The notes under the pieces: model-generated
Database searches by the model: none
Told to the model about the DNA's origin: nothing
What the model saw: the letters and a program-made list of their open reading frames with translations, nothing else
Position numbers and translations under genes: made by a program
From: Clostridiales bacterium
Lineage (GTDB): Bacteria > Bacillota > Clostridia > Christensenellales > Aristaeellaceae
NCBI GenBank assembly: GCA_022787165.1
Contig: JALFVL010000002.1
Span: 42,795-106,794, forward strand
Direction of reading: 5' to 3'
Length of the DNA: 64,000 nt
Part shown: piece after piece, positions 25,722 through 34,797 of the stretch
How the letters are laid out: the number at the start of each line of letters is the position of its first letter
Position numbering within the stretch: position 1 is the stretch's first letter

Positions 25722-25855
25722 AACCGTCAGGTAACGCTTCGCTCCCTGACTGCTTTTCAGGAATGGCTTCGCCATGAAGGGAAACGTTGGGCTGCCGCCC
25801 AAACCTGCCCGAGGGTCAATGCCCCTCAGACTCCCTTCTTCGCTTCGCGCGCTTT
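25722..25855 (-). repeat. Family A repeat, copy A2 (variant, antisense to the operon)
   Basis: On the minus strand it reads GCGCGAAGCGAAGAAGGGAG, hairpin 1 (GAGGGGCATTGACCCTC), TTGGGCGGCAGCCCAA, then a different third stem GTCAGG...CCTGAC in place of GTCTCA...TGAGAC, still followed by GGTT. It is the only full copy opposed to its neighbouring genes. Confidence 0.75.
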
Positions 25856-25894
25856 AAAGCGGATTCCAAATACCAAGCAAAGGATGTGTCCCCG

Positions 25895-26656
25895 TTGATC
25901 GAATTCAAGCATGTCTCCAAAACATATCCCAACGGCGTCAAGGGCCTCAAGGATGTGAGCCTCAAGTTTGAGCAGGGCGAGTTCGTCGCCATCATCGGCC
26001 TCTCCGGCGCGGGCAAATCAACGCTCATCCGCACGATCAACCGCATGATCGACATCACCGAGGGCGAGCTGACCGTCGACGGCACCGACGTCATGAAGCT
26101 CTCCGGCAAGGCGCTTCGCCGCTTCCGCCGCAAGATCGGCATGATCTTCCAGTCCTTCAACCTCGTGACCCGCGCCACCGCGCTCAAAAACGTGCTCACC
26201 TCGATGGTGCCGGATATGGGCTTTGTGCGCGTGCTGCTGGGCCTGTTTACCAAAGAGCAGAAGCTCTCCGCCCTCGCTGCGCTTGACAAGGTCGGCATTC
26301 TCGACAAGGCCTACATCCGCTGCGACCAGCTCTCCGGCGGCCAGCAGCAGCGCGTCGCGCTCGCGCGCACGCTCAACCAGAACCCCTCCATCATCCTGGC
26401 GGACGAACCCGTCGCCGCGCTCGACCCCGTGACGGCGCATCAGGTCATGGCCGACTTCAAGCGCATCAACGAGGAGATGGGCATCACCATCCTCATCAAC
26501 ATCCACCACGTCGACCTGGCGCTTGGCTACGCGCAGCGCGTCGTCGGCATCCGCGCGGGCGAGATCGTCTACGACGGCCCGGCCAGCGAGGTCACGCAGG
26601 AGGTGCTCGACAGCATCTACAACGGCTCCGCCGTTCCGCAGGCCGGCGGCAACTGA
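25895..26656 (+). CDS. Phosphonate-type ABC transporter ATPase (PhnC-like)
   Basis: The 253-residue ATPase has Walker [10 protein letters not shown], the signature LSGGQQQR, Walker [15 protein letters not shown] and the switch histidine in NIHHVDLA, with the PhnC-type [11 protein letters not shown]. The TTG at 25895 gives [14 protein letters not shown], the family N-terminus, and follows AAAGGA by 10 nt. The in-frame GTG at 25886 is too close to that site. It energises the two permeases downstream. Confidence 0.92.
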   Translation: MIEFKHVSKTYPNGVKGLKDVSLKFEQGEFVAIIGLSGAGKSTLIRTINRMIDITEGELTVDGTDVMKLSGKALRRFRRKIGMIFQSFNLVTRATALKNVLTSMVPDMGFVRVLLGLFTKEQKLSALAALDKVGILDKAYIRCDQLSGGQQQRVALARTLNQNPSIILADEPVAALDPVTAHQVMADFKRINEEMGITILINIHHVDLALGYAQRVVGIRAGEIVYDGPASEVTQEVLDSIYNGSAVPQAGGN

Positions 26657-26667
26657 GGAGGCGCAGC

Positions 26668-27519
26668 ATGAAGAAAAACGCTACCGCCGCTGCGCGCACG
26701 CCGCTGTTTGACCGCGTCTTCAAGCCCGAAACGGTCACGCTCCCCAACGGGCATACCGTCCTGCGCCCGCGCTCGCGCACGCCGCTGATCGCCGCGCTGG
26801 TGCTCTTCGCGCTCGCGCTCTCCGTCAAGGTGACGGGGTTTGATCTGACGCTCATCGTCAAGCGCGCCAGCCAGCTCACCAAGATCCTCGGGCAGATCTT
26901 TCAGCCCGACGCCAGCTTCTTTGACAAGGTGCTCCCGCCGCTGTTTGACACCATCAAGATGAGCATCCTCGGCTCGGTCATCGGCTGCCTGCTCGCGCTG
27001 CCCTACGCCGTCGCCGCCTCCGCCAACATCAACCGCAGCAAGCCGCTGCTGGCCGCGCTGCGCTTTGTGCTCAACATCGTGCGCACGCTGCCCACGCTGG
27101 TCATCGCCAGCATCTGCGCGCTGGTCTTCGGTCTGGGCACGTTCGCCGGTACCGTCGCCATCGTCGTCTTCACCTTCGGCGTCGTCACCAAGATGCTCTA
27201 CGAGTCCATCGAGACGGTCAACATGGGCGCGTTTGAGGCGCTCGAATCCGCCGGGGCGAACAAATTCCAGGCCTTCTGGAGCGCCGTGTTCCCGCAGGTG
27301 CTGCCGACCTATCTCTCCCATTGCCTGTACAGCTTTGAGATGAACGTGCGCGCCGCGTCGATTCTCGGCTACGTCGGCGCGGGCGGTCTGGGCATTCTGA
27401 TCGACGAGCGCATCGGCTGGCGCGATTACAACGGCCTGGGCACGGTGCTGCTGACGCTGTTCGTCGCCGTGTTCGTGATCGAGAATCTGAGCCAGTTCCT
27501 GCGCAGCAAGCTCAGCTAA
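26668..27519 (+). CDS. Phosphonate-type ABC permease 1 (PhnE-like)
   Basis: The 283-residue permease has a long cytoplasmic N-terminus (about 50 residues), about six membrane segments and the EAA loop FEALESAGANKFQAFWSAVFPQVLP. The C-terminal YVGAGGLGILIDERIGWRDYN is typical of PhnE. Two different PhnE-like proteins follow each other, so the channel is probably a heterodimer. Confidence 0.92.
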   Translation: MKKNATAAARTPLFDRVFKPETVTLPNGHTVLRPRSRTPLIAALVLFALALSVKVTGFDLTLIVKRASQLTKILGQIFQPDASFFDKVLPPLFDTIKMSILGSVIGCLLALPYAVAASANINRSKPLLAALRFVLNIVRTLPTLVIASICALVFGLGTFAGTVAIVVFTFGVVTKMLYESIETVNMGAFEALESAGANKFQAFWSAVFPQVLPTYLSHCLYSFEMNVRAASILGYVGAGGLGILIDERIGWRDYNGLGTVLLTLFVAVFVIENLSQFLRSKLS

Positions 27520-27531
27520 GGGAGGGATACC

Positions 27532-28350
27532 ATGCAATACGCCGATCATATCCTCGAGAAATACGAATCCCGCCCGCGCAAGTGGTGGCAATACCTGCTC
27601 GTCGCGCTCATCCTCGCGCTGCTGCTGAGCTGGTCCGCCTCCAGCATCACCTTCAAGGGCCTGGCCGCCAAGGGCGCGGAGGTTGCCAAGGGCATCTTCT
27701 GGGGCCTGGTCAAGCCCGACATGAGCATGCTGCTGACCACGGCGACCGACGGCGTGCCCTATCTGCTGATGGAGACGGTCTGTATCGCCATCCTCGGCAC
27801 GGTCGTGGGCGGCATCCTCGCGCTGCCCATCAGCTTCCTGGCCAGCCCGAAGGTCATGCCCAGGCCCGTCGCGTTCCTCTTCAACGCGCTGATTCTGCTC
27901 ATCCGCACGCTGCCCTCGATCGTCTGGGCGCTGATCTGGATCCGCGTGACCGGCCCGGGCGCGTTCTGCGGCGTCATCACGCAGAGCATCTGCTCCATCG
28001 GCATGATCTCCAAGATGTACATGACCGCCATCGCCGACCTGGATACGAGCATTCTCGAGTCGCTGGATGCCTCCGGCTGCACGGCCTTCCAGAAGGTGCG
28101 CTACGGCATCATCCCCCAGCTCACGCCGAACATCATCTCCACCGTGATCTACCGCTTTGACATCAACATCAAGGACGCGACCACGCTGGGCATCGTCGGC
28201 GCGGGCGGCATCGGCGCGGCGCTGATTCAGTGCATCAACTCCCGCCGCTGGACGATGGTCGGCTCGTTCATCCTCGCGATGATCGTGCTGATGCTCGTCA
28301 TCGAGTTCGCCTCCACGCGCATCCGCGCGAAGCTCGCAAGGGGACAATAA
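27532..28350 (+). CDS. Phosphonate-type ABC permease 2 (PhnE-like)
   Basis: The 272-residue permease starts 12 nt after permease 1 behind GGGAGGG. It has the EAA loop LESLDASGCTAFQKVRYGIIPQL and GIVGAGGIGAALIQCINSRRW, with about six membrane segments. It forms the second half of the transport channel. The pair plus PhnC and PhnD-like proteins is a complete importer for a phosph(on)ate compound. Confidence 0.92.
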   Translation: MQYADHILEKYESRPRKWWQYLLVALILALLLSWSASSITFKGLAAKGAEVAKGIFWGLVKPDMSMLLTTATDGVPYLLMETVCIAILGTVVGGILALPISFLASPKVMPRPVAFLFNALILLIRTLPSIVWALIWIRVTGPGAFCGVITQSICSIGMISKMYMTAIADLDTSILESLDASGCTAFQKVRYGIIPQLTPNIISTVIYRFDINIKDATTLGIVGAGGIGAALIQCINSRRWTMVGSFILAMIVLMLVIEFASTRIRAKLARGQ

Positions 28351-28370
28351 CCGCAGAGCATCGTTTTCAG

Positions 28371-28455
28371 CCGCGAAGCGAAGGTGGGGTCCGGGGATGA
28401 AATCCCCGGTCAGGGGCCCGGGGGATGAAATCCCCCGGACGCATCCCGCGCCTTC
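28371..28455 (+). repeat. Family A derivative, copy A3 (hairpin-1 module, doubled)
   Basis: It begins CCGCGAAGCGAAGGTGGGG and has two successive hairpins, CCGGGGATGAAATCCCCGG (28391-28409) and CCGGGGGATGAAATCCCCCG plus G (28418-28438). The GGGGATGAAATCCCC core is shared with copy A5. It lies between permease 2 and the nucleotidase gene. Confidence 0.7.
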
Positions 28456-28551
28456 GCTTTTTCTGCACCCGACGCTTCGCCGTTGTCGCCGCAGGCGGCC
28501 TGCAGCGGCGAACACGCCAACCCTCATTCAAACTCTGACAAGGACACCATC

Positions 28552-30108
28552 ATGGACAAGACACTCACCATCCGCTATACCTCCGACACCCACGGCTATC
28601 TCTACCCGACGAATTACGCCGACAACGAGGCGCGGGACATGGGCCTGATGAAGCTGGCCTCGGAATTCCCGCATGACGGCAACACGCTCATCCTCGACGG
28701 CGGCGACACGATTCAGGGCTCGCCGATGACCAACCTCTACCACCGCCTGACGCCCGAGGAGCGCGCTCAGTGCTTGCAGAGCGATGCCTACGGCGCGCAC
28801 CCCTTCGCCGCGATGATGAACCTGGCGGGGTATCAGTATGTGACGCTGGGCAACCACGACTTCAACAACGGCCTTGACGCCCTGAACGACTACCTCGCCA
28901 GCCTCGACGCGCTCTGTCTGTGCTGCAACATTCGCGACCGGGAGAGCCGCCTGCCCATCGCGCCCTACGCGATTCACGCGCTGGACAACGGGCTGCGCGT
29001 GGGCCTGGTCGGCGCCTGTACGCCGTTCGTTCGCCGCTGGGAGCACCCGGCGACCGTCGCGCAGCTGGTCATCGAGGACCCGATTCCCGCCTGCCGGGAG
29101 GCGCTTGAGGCCATCCGCGGCCGCTGCGACGTGACCGTGCTGCTCTACCACGGCGGCTTTGAGTGCGACCTGGAGACGGGGCGCGAGCTCTCTTCAAGTG
29201 GGGAAAACGAGGCCTGCCGCATCTGCCGGGAGCTCGACTTTGACCTCGTGCTCACGGGCCATCAGCATGCGCCTGTCGCCGGTGTGCGCATCGGCAACAG
29301 CTACGCCGTGCAGCCGGGCTACCGCGCGCCGCACGCCTGCGCCGTCACCGTCACCGTGCACGAAGACGGCAGCAAGGCCTTTGACAGCGCGCTGATCCCC
29401 GCCGCGGGCGAGCCGATGCCGCAGGCCGCGGCGCTGCTCGCCCCGCTGGAAGCGCGGGTGCAGCGCTGGCTCGACACGCCGGCCGGACACCTTGACCGCG
29501 CGCTCGAGGCGGGCGACCACCTCGACAAGGCCGCTCATGGCAGCAACCTGATGAACTTCTTCAACACCGTGCAGCTCGAGGCGTCCGGCGCGCAGGTCTC
29601 CTCCTGCTCGATGCCCAACGAGCTCAAGGGTTTGCCGCAGACCGTCACCATCCGCGACGTCGTCTCGACCTACATCTACACGAACACGCTCGTCGTGCTC
29701 GAGCTGACGGGTGAGACGCTGCGCCGCTACATCGAGCGCTCCGCCGCCTACTTTGACCACGACGCGCAGGGGAAGCTCTGCATCTCCGACGAATTCCTGC
29801 GCCCGAAGGTGCAGCACTACAACTACGACTTCTTCTCCGGCATCGACTACGTGATCGACACGCGCCGCCCGGTCGGCAGCCGCGTCACCTCGATGAAGCT
29901 CAACAGCCGCGAGCTTGCCGATGACGAACCCGTGTCCGTCTGCGTGAACAGCTACCGCGCCTGCGGCACGGGCGAATACGGCATGCTGCTGGGGCAGAAG
30001 GTGCTGCGCGACGTGCAGACCGACGTCGCCGACGCGATCATCGAATACATCGTCGCCCACCCGCAGATCACCGTGGATACGCACCGGTACTGCACGGTGA
30101 TCGAATAA
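28552..30108 (+). CDS. 5'-nucleotidase / 2',3'-cyclic-nucleotide phosphodiesterase family metallophosphoesterase
   Basis: The 518-residue protein has the metallophosphoesterase motifs YTSDTHG, DGGDTIQGSP, TLGNHDFNNG, YHGGFE and LTGHQHAP. A 5'-nucleotidase C-terminal domain (about 340-500) has the substrate loop FFSGIDYVID. Unlike CpdB and UshA it has no signal peptide or anchor, so it should act in the cytoplasm. Its place at the end of the PhnCDE-type operon suggests that the imported substrate is a phosphate ester or nucleotide-like compound cleaved inside the cell (inference). The ribosome site is weak (AAGGA). Copy A3 separates it from the permease. Confidence 0.85.
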   Translation: MDKTLTIRYTSDTHGYLYPTNYADNEARDMGLMKLASEFPHDGNTLILDGGDTIQGSPMTNLYHRLTPEERAQCLQSDAYGAHPFAAMMNLAGYQYVTLGNHDFNNGLDALNDYLASLDALCLCCNIRDRESRLPIAPYAIHALDNGLRVGLVGACTPFVRRWEHPATVAQLVIEDPIPACREALEAIRGRCDVTVLLYHGGFECDLETGRELSSSGENEACRICRELDFDLVLTGHQHAPVAGVRIGNSYAVQPGYRAPHACAVTVTVHEDGSKAFDSALIPAAGEPMPQAAALLAPLEARVQRWLDTPAGHLDRALEAGDHLDKAAHGSNLMNFFNTVQLEASGAQVSSCSMPNELKGLPQTVTIRDVVSTYIYTNTLVVLELTGETLRRYIERSAAYFDHDAQGKLCISDEFLRPKVQHYNYDFFSGIDYVIDTRRPVGSRVTSMKLNSRELADDEPVSVCVNSYRACGTGEYGMLLGQKVLRDVQTDVADAIIEYIVAHPQITVDTHRYCTVIE

Positions 30109-30136
30109 GACTGCCCGACTTCGCGCGAATGAATTG

Positions 30137-30177
30137 AAGAAGGGGTCTGAGGGACGAAAGCCCTCAGACCCCTTCTT
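30137..30177. terminator. Convergent bidirectional terminator (family A derivative, copy A4)
   Basis: A perfect 17-bp stem AAGAAGGGGTCTGAGGG / CCCTCAGACCCCTTCTT with a 7-nt loop lies between converging genes; the GAAGGGGTCTGAGGG half matches hairpin 1 of the full family A repeat. Confidence 0.88.
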
Positions 30178-30241
30178 TGATTTGCGCGCATATTCCATGC
30201 CTCAGCCGCAAAACGGCATGGCTGAACACGATCCGCACCTG

Positions 30242-31540
30242 TCAGCGGGCCGGGGGCTGCTCTCCGTCCCGCATCCCGCCCGGCAGGAAGACGGCCAACG
30301 CATAGGCCGAAAAGATGCCGCCGGTCAGGTTCCGATAGGTGAAATACAGGTGCTGATAAGCGTGGTTGGCCATGACAAAAAACCACGCCAGGCTCACGGC
30401 CAGCGGAAGAAGCAGCACGGCGGCGCGCCCGTCGGGGCGCCTGCTGCGGCGCAGCACCGCGCGGCGCAGGCCGCACAGCAGCGAGAGCAGCGCCATGCCC
30501 GCCAGCAGCAGCAGATACGAGGCCTTGCTGACAATCACGTTCAGGTTGACGCGCAGCGCGTCGAGCCGGGAGATTGCCTGCCCGTCCGAATCGGCGGAGA
30601 GGCGGATGCGCGCCTGGCCAAGCACGCCGCTGAAGATGAAGTCGCTGTGATAGACGAGGCTGACGATCCCCCACTTGAGCGCCCACATGCCCGCGTAACC
30701 GGCGCCCCATGCCGCGCAGCAGGCGACGGCCTCCCCGAGCAGGCGATATCCGGCGGCGCCGCCCTTCAGGCGCAGCGCGAGCATCAGCACGAGCGGATAC
30801 AGCAGCGCGGCCAGCGGGAACGTCAAAAGATCCATATAGCTGGTCAGCAGGCCGATGAGCGCGAAGAACGCGGGCATGCCGGTGAACGCCTCGATGCGCT
30901 CTTCCAGGGCGAGCAGCGCGGTGCAGGCGAGCAGCGCCAGCAGCGAGACGGGCATGTATTGCAGGCAGGTGCCCAGCACGGAGGGCATCATCAGGAAATA
31001 CGCAAGGAAGAACGCTGGAATCAGCGCCCCGAGGCCGCGCCTGTTCATCAGCAGCACGACGGCGCACAACAGCGCCAGCTGCACGAAGAGCAGCAGCATC
31101 TGGATGTTCGCCAGATCGAGCACACAGAGCAGCAGGCGCAGCGGGAACGTGTAGCCATGCCAGTAGCGGGCATAGTTCAGCCCGCCGGAGGGCGAGGCGC
31201 TCCCGTCCGCGTAGGTGCAGAAAGCCTCCCAGGCCGTCTGATCCTCTTGCGCGGACAGCTCCACGCGCAGGCCTCCAAACGCCCTGACGAGGAACGGCTC
31301 CTCCCCCGTGTAGGCGGCAATCTTGACCATCAGCACGGAGGTGTAATTGTCGGGCTGCGCGCTCAGAAAGCCACCCACCAGCTGCGGCGTTGCGCCCTGC
31401 TCGCAGAGCATCTGCGCGCCCTGCGCCGCGTTGCGGCGCATCTTCGGCGTGTCGACCAGCATCGCGGCCATGTTCATCGCAAGGCAGATCAGGACGGCCA
31501 GCGCCAGCACGCAGGCGGCGCGCACACCTTTGCGCCTCAT
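30242..31540 (-). CDS. Polytopic membrane protein of unknown function
   Basis: The 432-residue protein has a first membrane helix at about residues 7-27, an extracytoplasmic region of about 110 residues, then eight or more further helices. The shape recalls lipid-linked-sugar glycosyltransferases and related membrane proteins, but no catalytic motif was recognised. The ATG at 31540 follows AAAGGAG and overlaps the aminotransferase stop (ATGA), so translation is coupled. It is the last gene of a four-gene operon. Confidence 0.75.
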   Translation of the reverse strand: MRRKGVRAACVLALAVLICLAMNMAAMLVDTPKMRRNAAQGAQMLCEQGATPQLVGGFLSAQPDNYTSVLMVKIAAYTGEEPFLVRAFGGLRVELSAQEDQTAWEAFCTYADGSASPSGGLNYARYWHGYTFPLRLLLCVLDLANIQMLLLFVQLALLCAVVLLMNRRGLGALIPAFFLAYFLMMPSVLGTCLQYMPVSLLALLACTALLALEERIEAFTGMPAFFALIGLLTSYMDLLTFPLAALLYPLVLMLALRLKGGAAGYRLLGEAVACCAAWGAGYAGMWALKWGIVSLVYHSDFIFSGVLGQARIRLSADSDGQAISRLDALRVNLNVIVSKASYLLLLAGMALLSLLCGLRRAVLRRSRRPDGRAAVLLLPLAVSLAWFFVMANHAYQHLYFTYRNLTGGIFSAYALAVFLPGGMRDGEQPPAR

Positions 31541-32679
31541 GTCCTCAACTCCTTTACAAACGCCTCCAGCCTGTCCATGCCCTCCTCCAGCTGCGCCATC
31601 GCGTAGCAGGTGGAGATGCGCACATGGCCTGTGGAGCCGAAGCACTCCGCCGGAATCAGCGCGAGCTTCCCTTCGTGCATCAGCCTGTCGCAGAAGGTTT
31701 CCGCGCTCATTGAAAAGCGCGCCACGGAGGGGTAGATGTAAAACGCGCCGCCGGGCAGGGTGACGTCAAGCCCCATGTCCATGAGGCGATGATAGACGTA
31801 GTCGCGCCGCCGCTCATACTGCGCGCGCATCTCCTCCGCCGGCAGATCGAAAACGCCCTCGCAGCCGCGCTGCACGCAGCCGGGCACGCTCACCACGAGG
31901 AAGCTGTGCGCCTTGCGCATCTGCGCCATGACGGGCGCGTCCGCCGCCGCGAAGCCGACGCGCACGCCGGTCATCGCGTAGGTTTTGGAGAGCGCGCTCA
32001 CGTAGATCAGCCGGTCGCGCAGCAGCGGATCGCCCATCAGCGTGGGCATTTTCCCGTAGACGATGCGGTCGTAGACGCTGTCGGCGATGAGGAAGAGGTC
32101 GTGCTCAAGCGCCGCCTCCTTGAGCGCCGACAGGGAGTCTTCCCCCAGCACGGCGCCCGTCGGGTTGTTCGGCGAGGCGAAGAGGATCGCGCGCGTGCGC
32201 GGCGTGATGTGCGCGGCGAGGGCCTCCCGCGTGACGGCGAAGCCGTCCAGCGTCGTCTCCATCGGGACATACACGCCGCCGCAAAGCTCGATCTGCGGCC
32301 TGTAAAGCCCAAAGGCCGGCACGGGCACGATCACCTCGTCCCCGGGATTGAGGATCGCCATCAGCGCGCAGGCGAGCGCCTCCGTCGAGCCGACGGTCAC
32401 GACGGTCTCCTCCGGCGCGTAATCCGCGTGAAAGCGGCCATTGAGGTGCGCCGCGACCTGCTCAAGCAGCTCCGGATAGCCGGCGTTCGGCGGATAATGC
32501 GTCTCCCCGCCGAGGATCGCCTCCGCGATGCGCGAGCGCACGGGCGGCGGCGCGTCGAAGTCCGGCTCGCCGATCGTCAGCGCGAGGCAGCCGGGAATGG
32601 TTCTGGCCGTCTGGCCGATGCGCCGGATGCCGCTGGGCGGATTCGCGCACAGGCGGCGGTTCAAAAGCTCCTGCATCAT
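31537..32679 (-). CDS. Class I/II PLP aminotransferase
   Basis: The 380-residue fold-type I aminotransferase has GEPDFDAPPPV, SPNNPTGAVLGED, DSVYDRIVY and the PLP lysine in SALSKTYAMTGVRVGF, near the AspC/PatA subgroup. The amino donor and acceptor cannot be fixed. The start overlaps the flavin reductase stop by 4 nt. It sits in an operon with an alcohol dehydrogenase and a flavin reductase-like protein, suggesting conversion of an aldehyde or keto compound, but the pathway is unknown. Confidence 0.9.
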   Translation of the reverse strand: MMQELLNRRLCANPPSGIRRIGQTARTIPGCLALTIGEPDFDAPPPVRSRIAEAILGGETHYPPNAGYPELLEQVAAHLNGRFHADYAPEETVVTVGSTEALACALMAILNPGDEVIVPVPAFGLYRPQIELCGGVYVPMETTLDGFAVTREALAAHITPRTRAILFASPNNPTGAVLGEDSLSALKEAALEHDLFLIADSVYDRIVYGKMPTLMGDPLLRDRLIYVSALSKTYAMTGVRVGFAAADAPVMAQMRKAHSFLVVSVPGCVQRGCEGVFDLPAEEMRAQYERRRDYVYHRLMDMGLDVTLPGGAFYIYPSVARFSMSAETFCDRLMHEGKLALIPAECFGSTGHVRISTCYAMAQLEEGMDRLEAFVKELRT

Positions 32680-33362
32680 GGGCGTTTTCCTCCCCGCGTT
32701 CTTGTTCCCCTGCCGCGTCTTGCGCGCGGCCCTTCGCCATCCGTCTTGGCATGGGGCTTGCCCAGCCGCCGCCGCAGAACCTCCTCGCGCGCGACGGAAT
32801 AGCCGAAGAAGCCCTCCGGCCTCTCCCGCAGCGGGAAGTATTCCCCGTGCGCATAGGCAACGAGGTTCGCCCGGGCGAGATGCAAGCTGCCGTCCGCGTC
32901 AAAGAGCGCGTCGCGGACGTAGACCTCCTCAATCGCGCAGAGGAACAGGTCGTGCGAGCCGAGCGCCATGCGCTGCCTGACACGGCAGCAGAGGAAGGCG
33001 GGCGCCTCGTTGAGCGCGGGCGCGGGAAAGCCCGGCACCTCGCGCGCATGCAGGCCCATCGCCTCGAATTTATCGACGTCGCGCCCGCTTTTGACGCCGC
33101 AGAAGTCCGCCGCGCGGCAGAGCGGCCGATCGATCAGGTTGAGGCAGAAGGCCCCGCTCTGCACGATCTGCGCGTGGGAATGGCGCTGCGGGCGGATGGA
33201 GACGGAGAGCATCGGCGGATCCGTGTTGACGATCCCCGTCCAGGCGACGGTGATCAGATTGTCCCGCTCAAAGCCCGGCTCCGTTCCCCGGCAGGAGAGC
33301 AGCACGGCGGGCACGGGGGAGAGGAACGTCGTGGGCCCGATGGGGCGGAAGGTCTCTCCCAT
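32676..33362 (-). CDS. Flavin reductase-like / FMN-binding split-barrel protein
   Basis: The 228-residue protein has the flavoredoxin-type pattern PVPAVLLSCRG, NLITVAWTGIVNTDPPMLSVSI and FCLNLIDRPLCRAADFCG, seen in clostridial flavin reductase-family proteins that carry FMN and transfer electrons. The C-terminus (about 200-228) is strongly basic and low complexity (RARRGRGTRTRGGKRP), which may be non-functional. It begins 2 nt after the alcohol dehydrogenase stop and overlaps the next gene by 4 nt. Confidence 0.88.
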   Translation of the reverse strand: MGETFRPIGPTTFLSPVPAVLLSCRGTEPGFERDNLITVAWTGIVNTDPPMLSVSIRPQRHSHAQIVQSGAFCLNLIDRPLCRAADFCGVKSGRDVDKFEAMGLHAREVPGFPAPALNEAPAFLCCRVRQRMALGSHDLFLCAIEEVYVRDALFDADGSLHLARANLVAYAHGEYFPLRERPEGFFGYSVAREEVLRRRLGKPHAKTDGEGPRARRGRGTRTRGGKRP

Positions 33363-33364
33363 GC

Positions 33365-34534
33365 TCAGCCCTTTGCCGCGATGCGCAGCACGTCCTCAAT
33401 CTGCGGCGGATACAGCTCGACAAAGCGGCCGGTCTTGCCGCCCACGACGCTGCGCGCCAGCTCGGGAATATCCGCCTCGCAGCCGCCGACGTCCGCGAGC
33501 GTATGCGGCATGCCCATGGAGGTGAAGAACGACTGCATCGCGTCGATGCCCGCCAGGGCGATCTCCTCGTCGCTGCGGCCCTGCGTCTTTACGCCCCAGA
33601 CGACCGTCGCGAAGCGCTTGAAGCGCGCGACGTCGTGCTTGTAGGTATACTTCATCCAGGCCGGGAAGAGCACGGAGAGGCTCGCGCCGTGCGCGCAGTC
33701 GTACCTGGCGGAGAGCTCATGGCCGATCCTGTGGCTCGACCAATCCTGCTCGCGATCGACGCCCACGGAGTTGTTGTGCGCGAGCATGCCCGCCCACATC
33801 AGCGTCGCGTGGGACTCGTAGTCCGTGCTGTTGGCGAGCGCGACGGGCGCGGCCTCGATGATCGACAGGAGCAGCGCCTCGGCGAGCCGGTCGGTCAGCG
33901 CGACATCGGGCGTGTTGGTGAAGTAGCGCTCCATGATGTGCGCCATCATGTCCGTGATGCCGCAGGCGAGCTGGTAGCGCGGGAGCGTGAAGGTCAGCTC
34001 CGGGTTCATGATCGCGAAGCGCGGACGATGCAGCTCGACGTTGAGGCCGCGCTTGAGGTTGCCATTGAGCTGGGTGATGACGGCGGAATTGCTGCCCTCG
34101 CTGCCAGCCGCCGGGATCGTCAGCACGCAGCCGACCGGCAGCGCCGTCTGCGGCACGGCCTTGCCGCTGTAAAAGTCCCAGAAATCGCCGTCGTAGGGCA
34201 CGCCGTCGCCAATCGCCTTGGCCGTGTCGATGGCGGAGCCGCCGCCCAGGGCGAGCAGGAAGTCAAGCCCGTTCTCCCGGCACAGGCGGATGCCCTCGTA
34301 GACCAGGTCGCTGCGCGGATTGGGCTTCACGCCGCCCAGCTCGACATGCGCGATGCCTGCGGCGTCGAGCGAGGCGAGCACCTGCGCAAGCAGCCCGCTG
34401 CGCACGACGCTGCCGCCGCCATAGACGACCAGCGCGCGCGTGCCGCCGGCCTCGCGCACGAGGCGGCCCGCCTCCTGCTGCGTGCCGCGGCCAAAGACGA
34501 ACTTCGTCGGGGAACAGAATTCAAAATTCAGCAT
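33365..34534 (-). CDS. Iron-containing (type III) alcohol dehydrogenase, butanol dehydrogenase-like
   Basis: The 389-residue enzyme begins MLNFEFCSPTKFVFGRGTQQ and has the coenzyme motif LALGGGSAIDTAKAI. The metal ligands Asp and His lie in GITDMMAHIMERY and two histidines in DWSSHRIGHEL and YDCAHGASL. It belongs to the BdhA/YqhD group, which reduces aldehydes with NAD(P)H. First gene of the four-gene operon. The ATG follows AGGGAGG. Confidence 0.92.
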   Translation of the reverse strand: MLNFEFCSPTKFVFGRGTQQEAGRLVREAGGTRALVVYGGGSVVRSGLLAQVLASLDAAGIAHVELGGVKPNPRSDLVYEGIRLCRENGLDFLLALGGGSAIDTAKAIGDGVPYDGDFWDFYSGKAVPQTALPVGCVLTIPAAGSEGSNSAVITQLNGNLKRGLNVELHRPRFAIMNPELTFTLPRYQLACGITDMMAHIMERYFTNTPDVALTDRLAEALLLSIIEAAPVALANSTDYESHATLMWAGMLAHNNSVGVDREQDWSSHRIGHELSARYDCAHGASLSVLFPAWMKYTYKHDVARFKRFATVVWGVKTQGRSDEEIALAGIDAMQSFFTSMGMPHTLADVGGCEADIPELARSVVGGKTGRFVELYPPQIEDVLRIAAKG

Positions 34535-34597
34535 TCGTCAATCCTCCCTGTGGACGGGCGGTGTTCTGCAAAAGGGCCCCGCCCCATATTCTACCTT

Positions 34598-34626
34598 ATG
34601 ATACATGCGCGGAAAAACAAAATCAA
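34598..34626 (-). promoter_or_regulatory. Promoter of the alcohol dehydrogenase operon
   Basis: On the minus strand TTGATT and TATCAT are separated by 17 bp. Confidence 0.7.
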
Positions 34627-34715
34627 CAGAAAAATCCCATTTGATGCAAGAAATGGGGCCGCCGCGCCGTCGTATATTCAAAGACAACTCCGGGGCGGCG
34701 CGGCAGGGCTTCCTG

Positions 34716-34744
34716 TTGCATCGGCGGATAAAACGTGATAAGAT
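34716..34744 (+). promoter_or_regulatory. Promoter of the surface-protein gene
   Basis: TTGCAT and TAAGAT are separated by 17 bp; the start codon lies 54 bp downstream. Confidence 0.65.
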
Positions 34745-34797
34745 GAAGACAGACTGAACAAGCCGTCTCCCGGCTTTTGATGTGGAGGGAAGAAACC

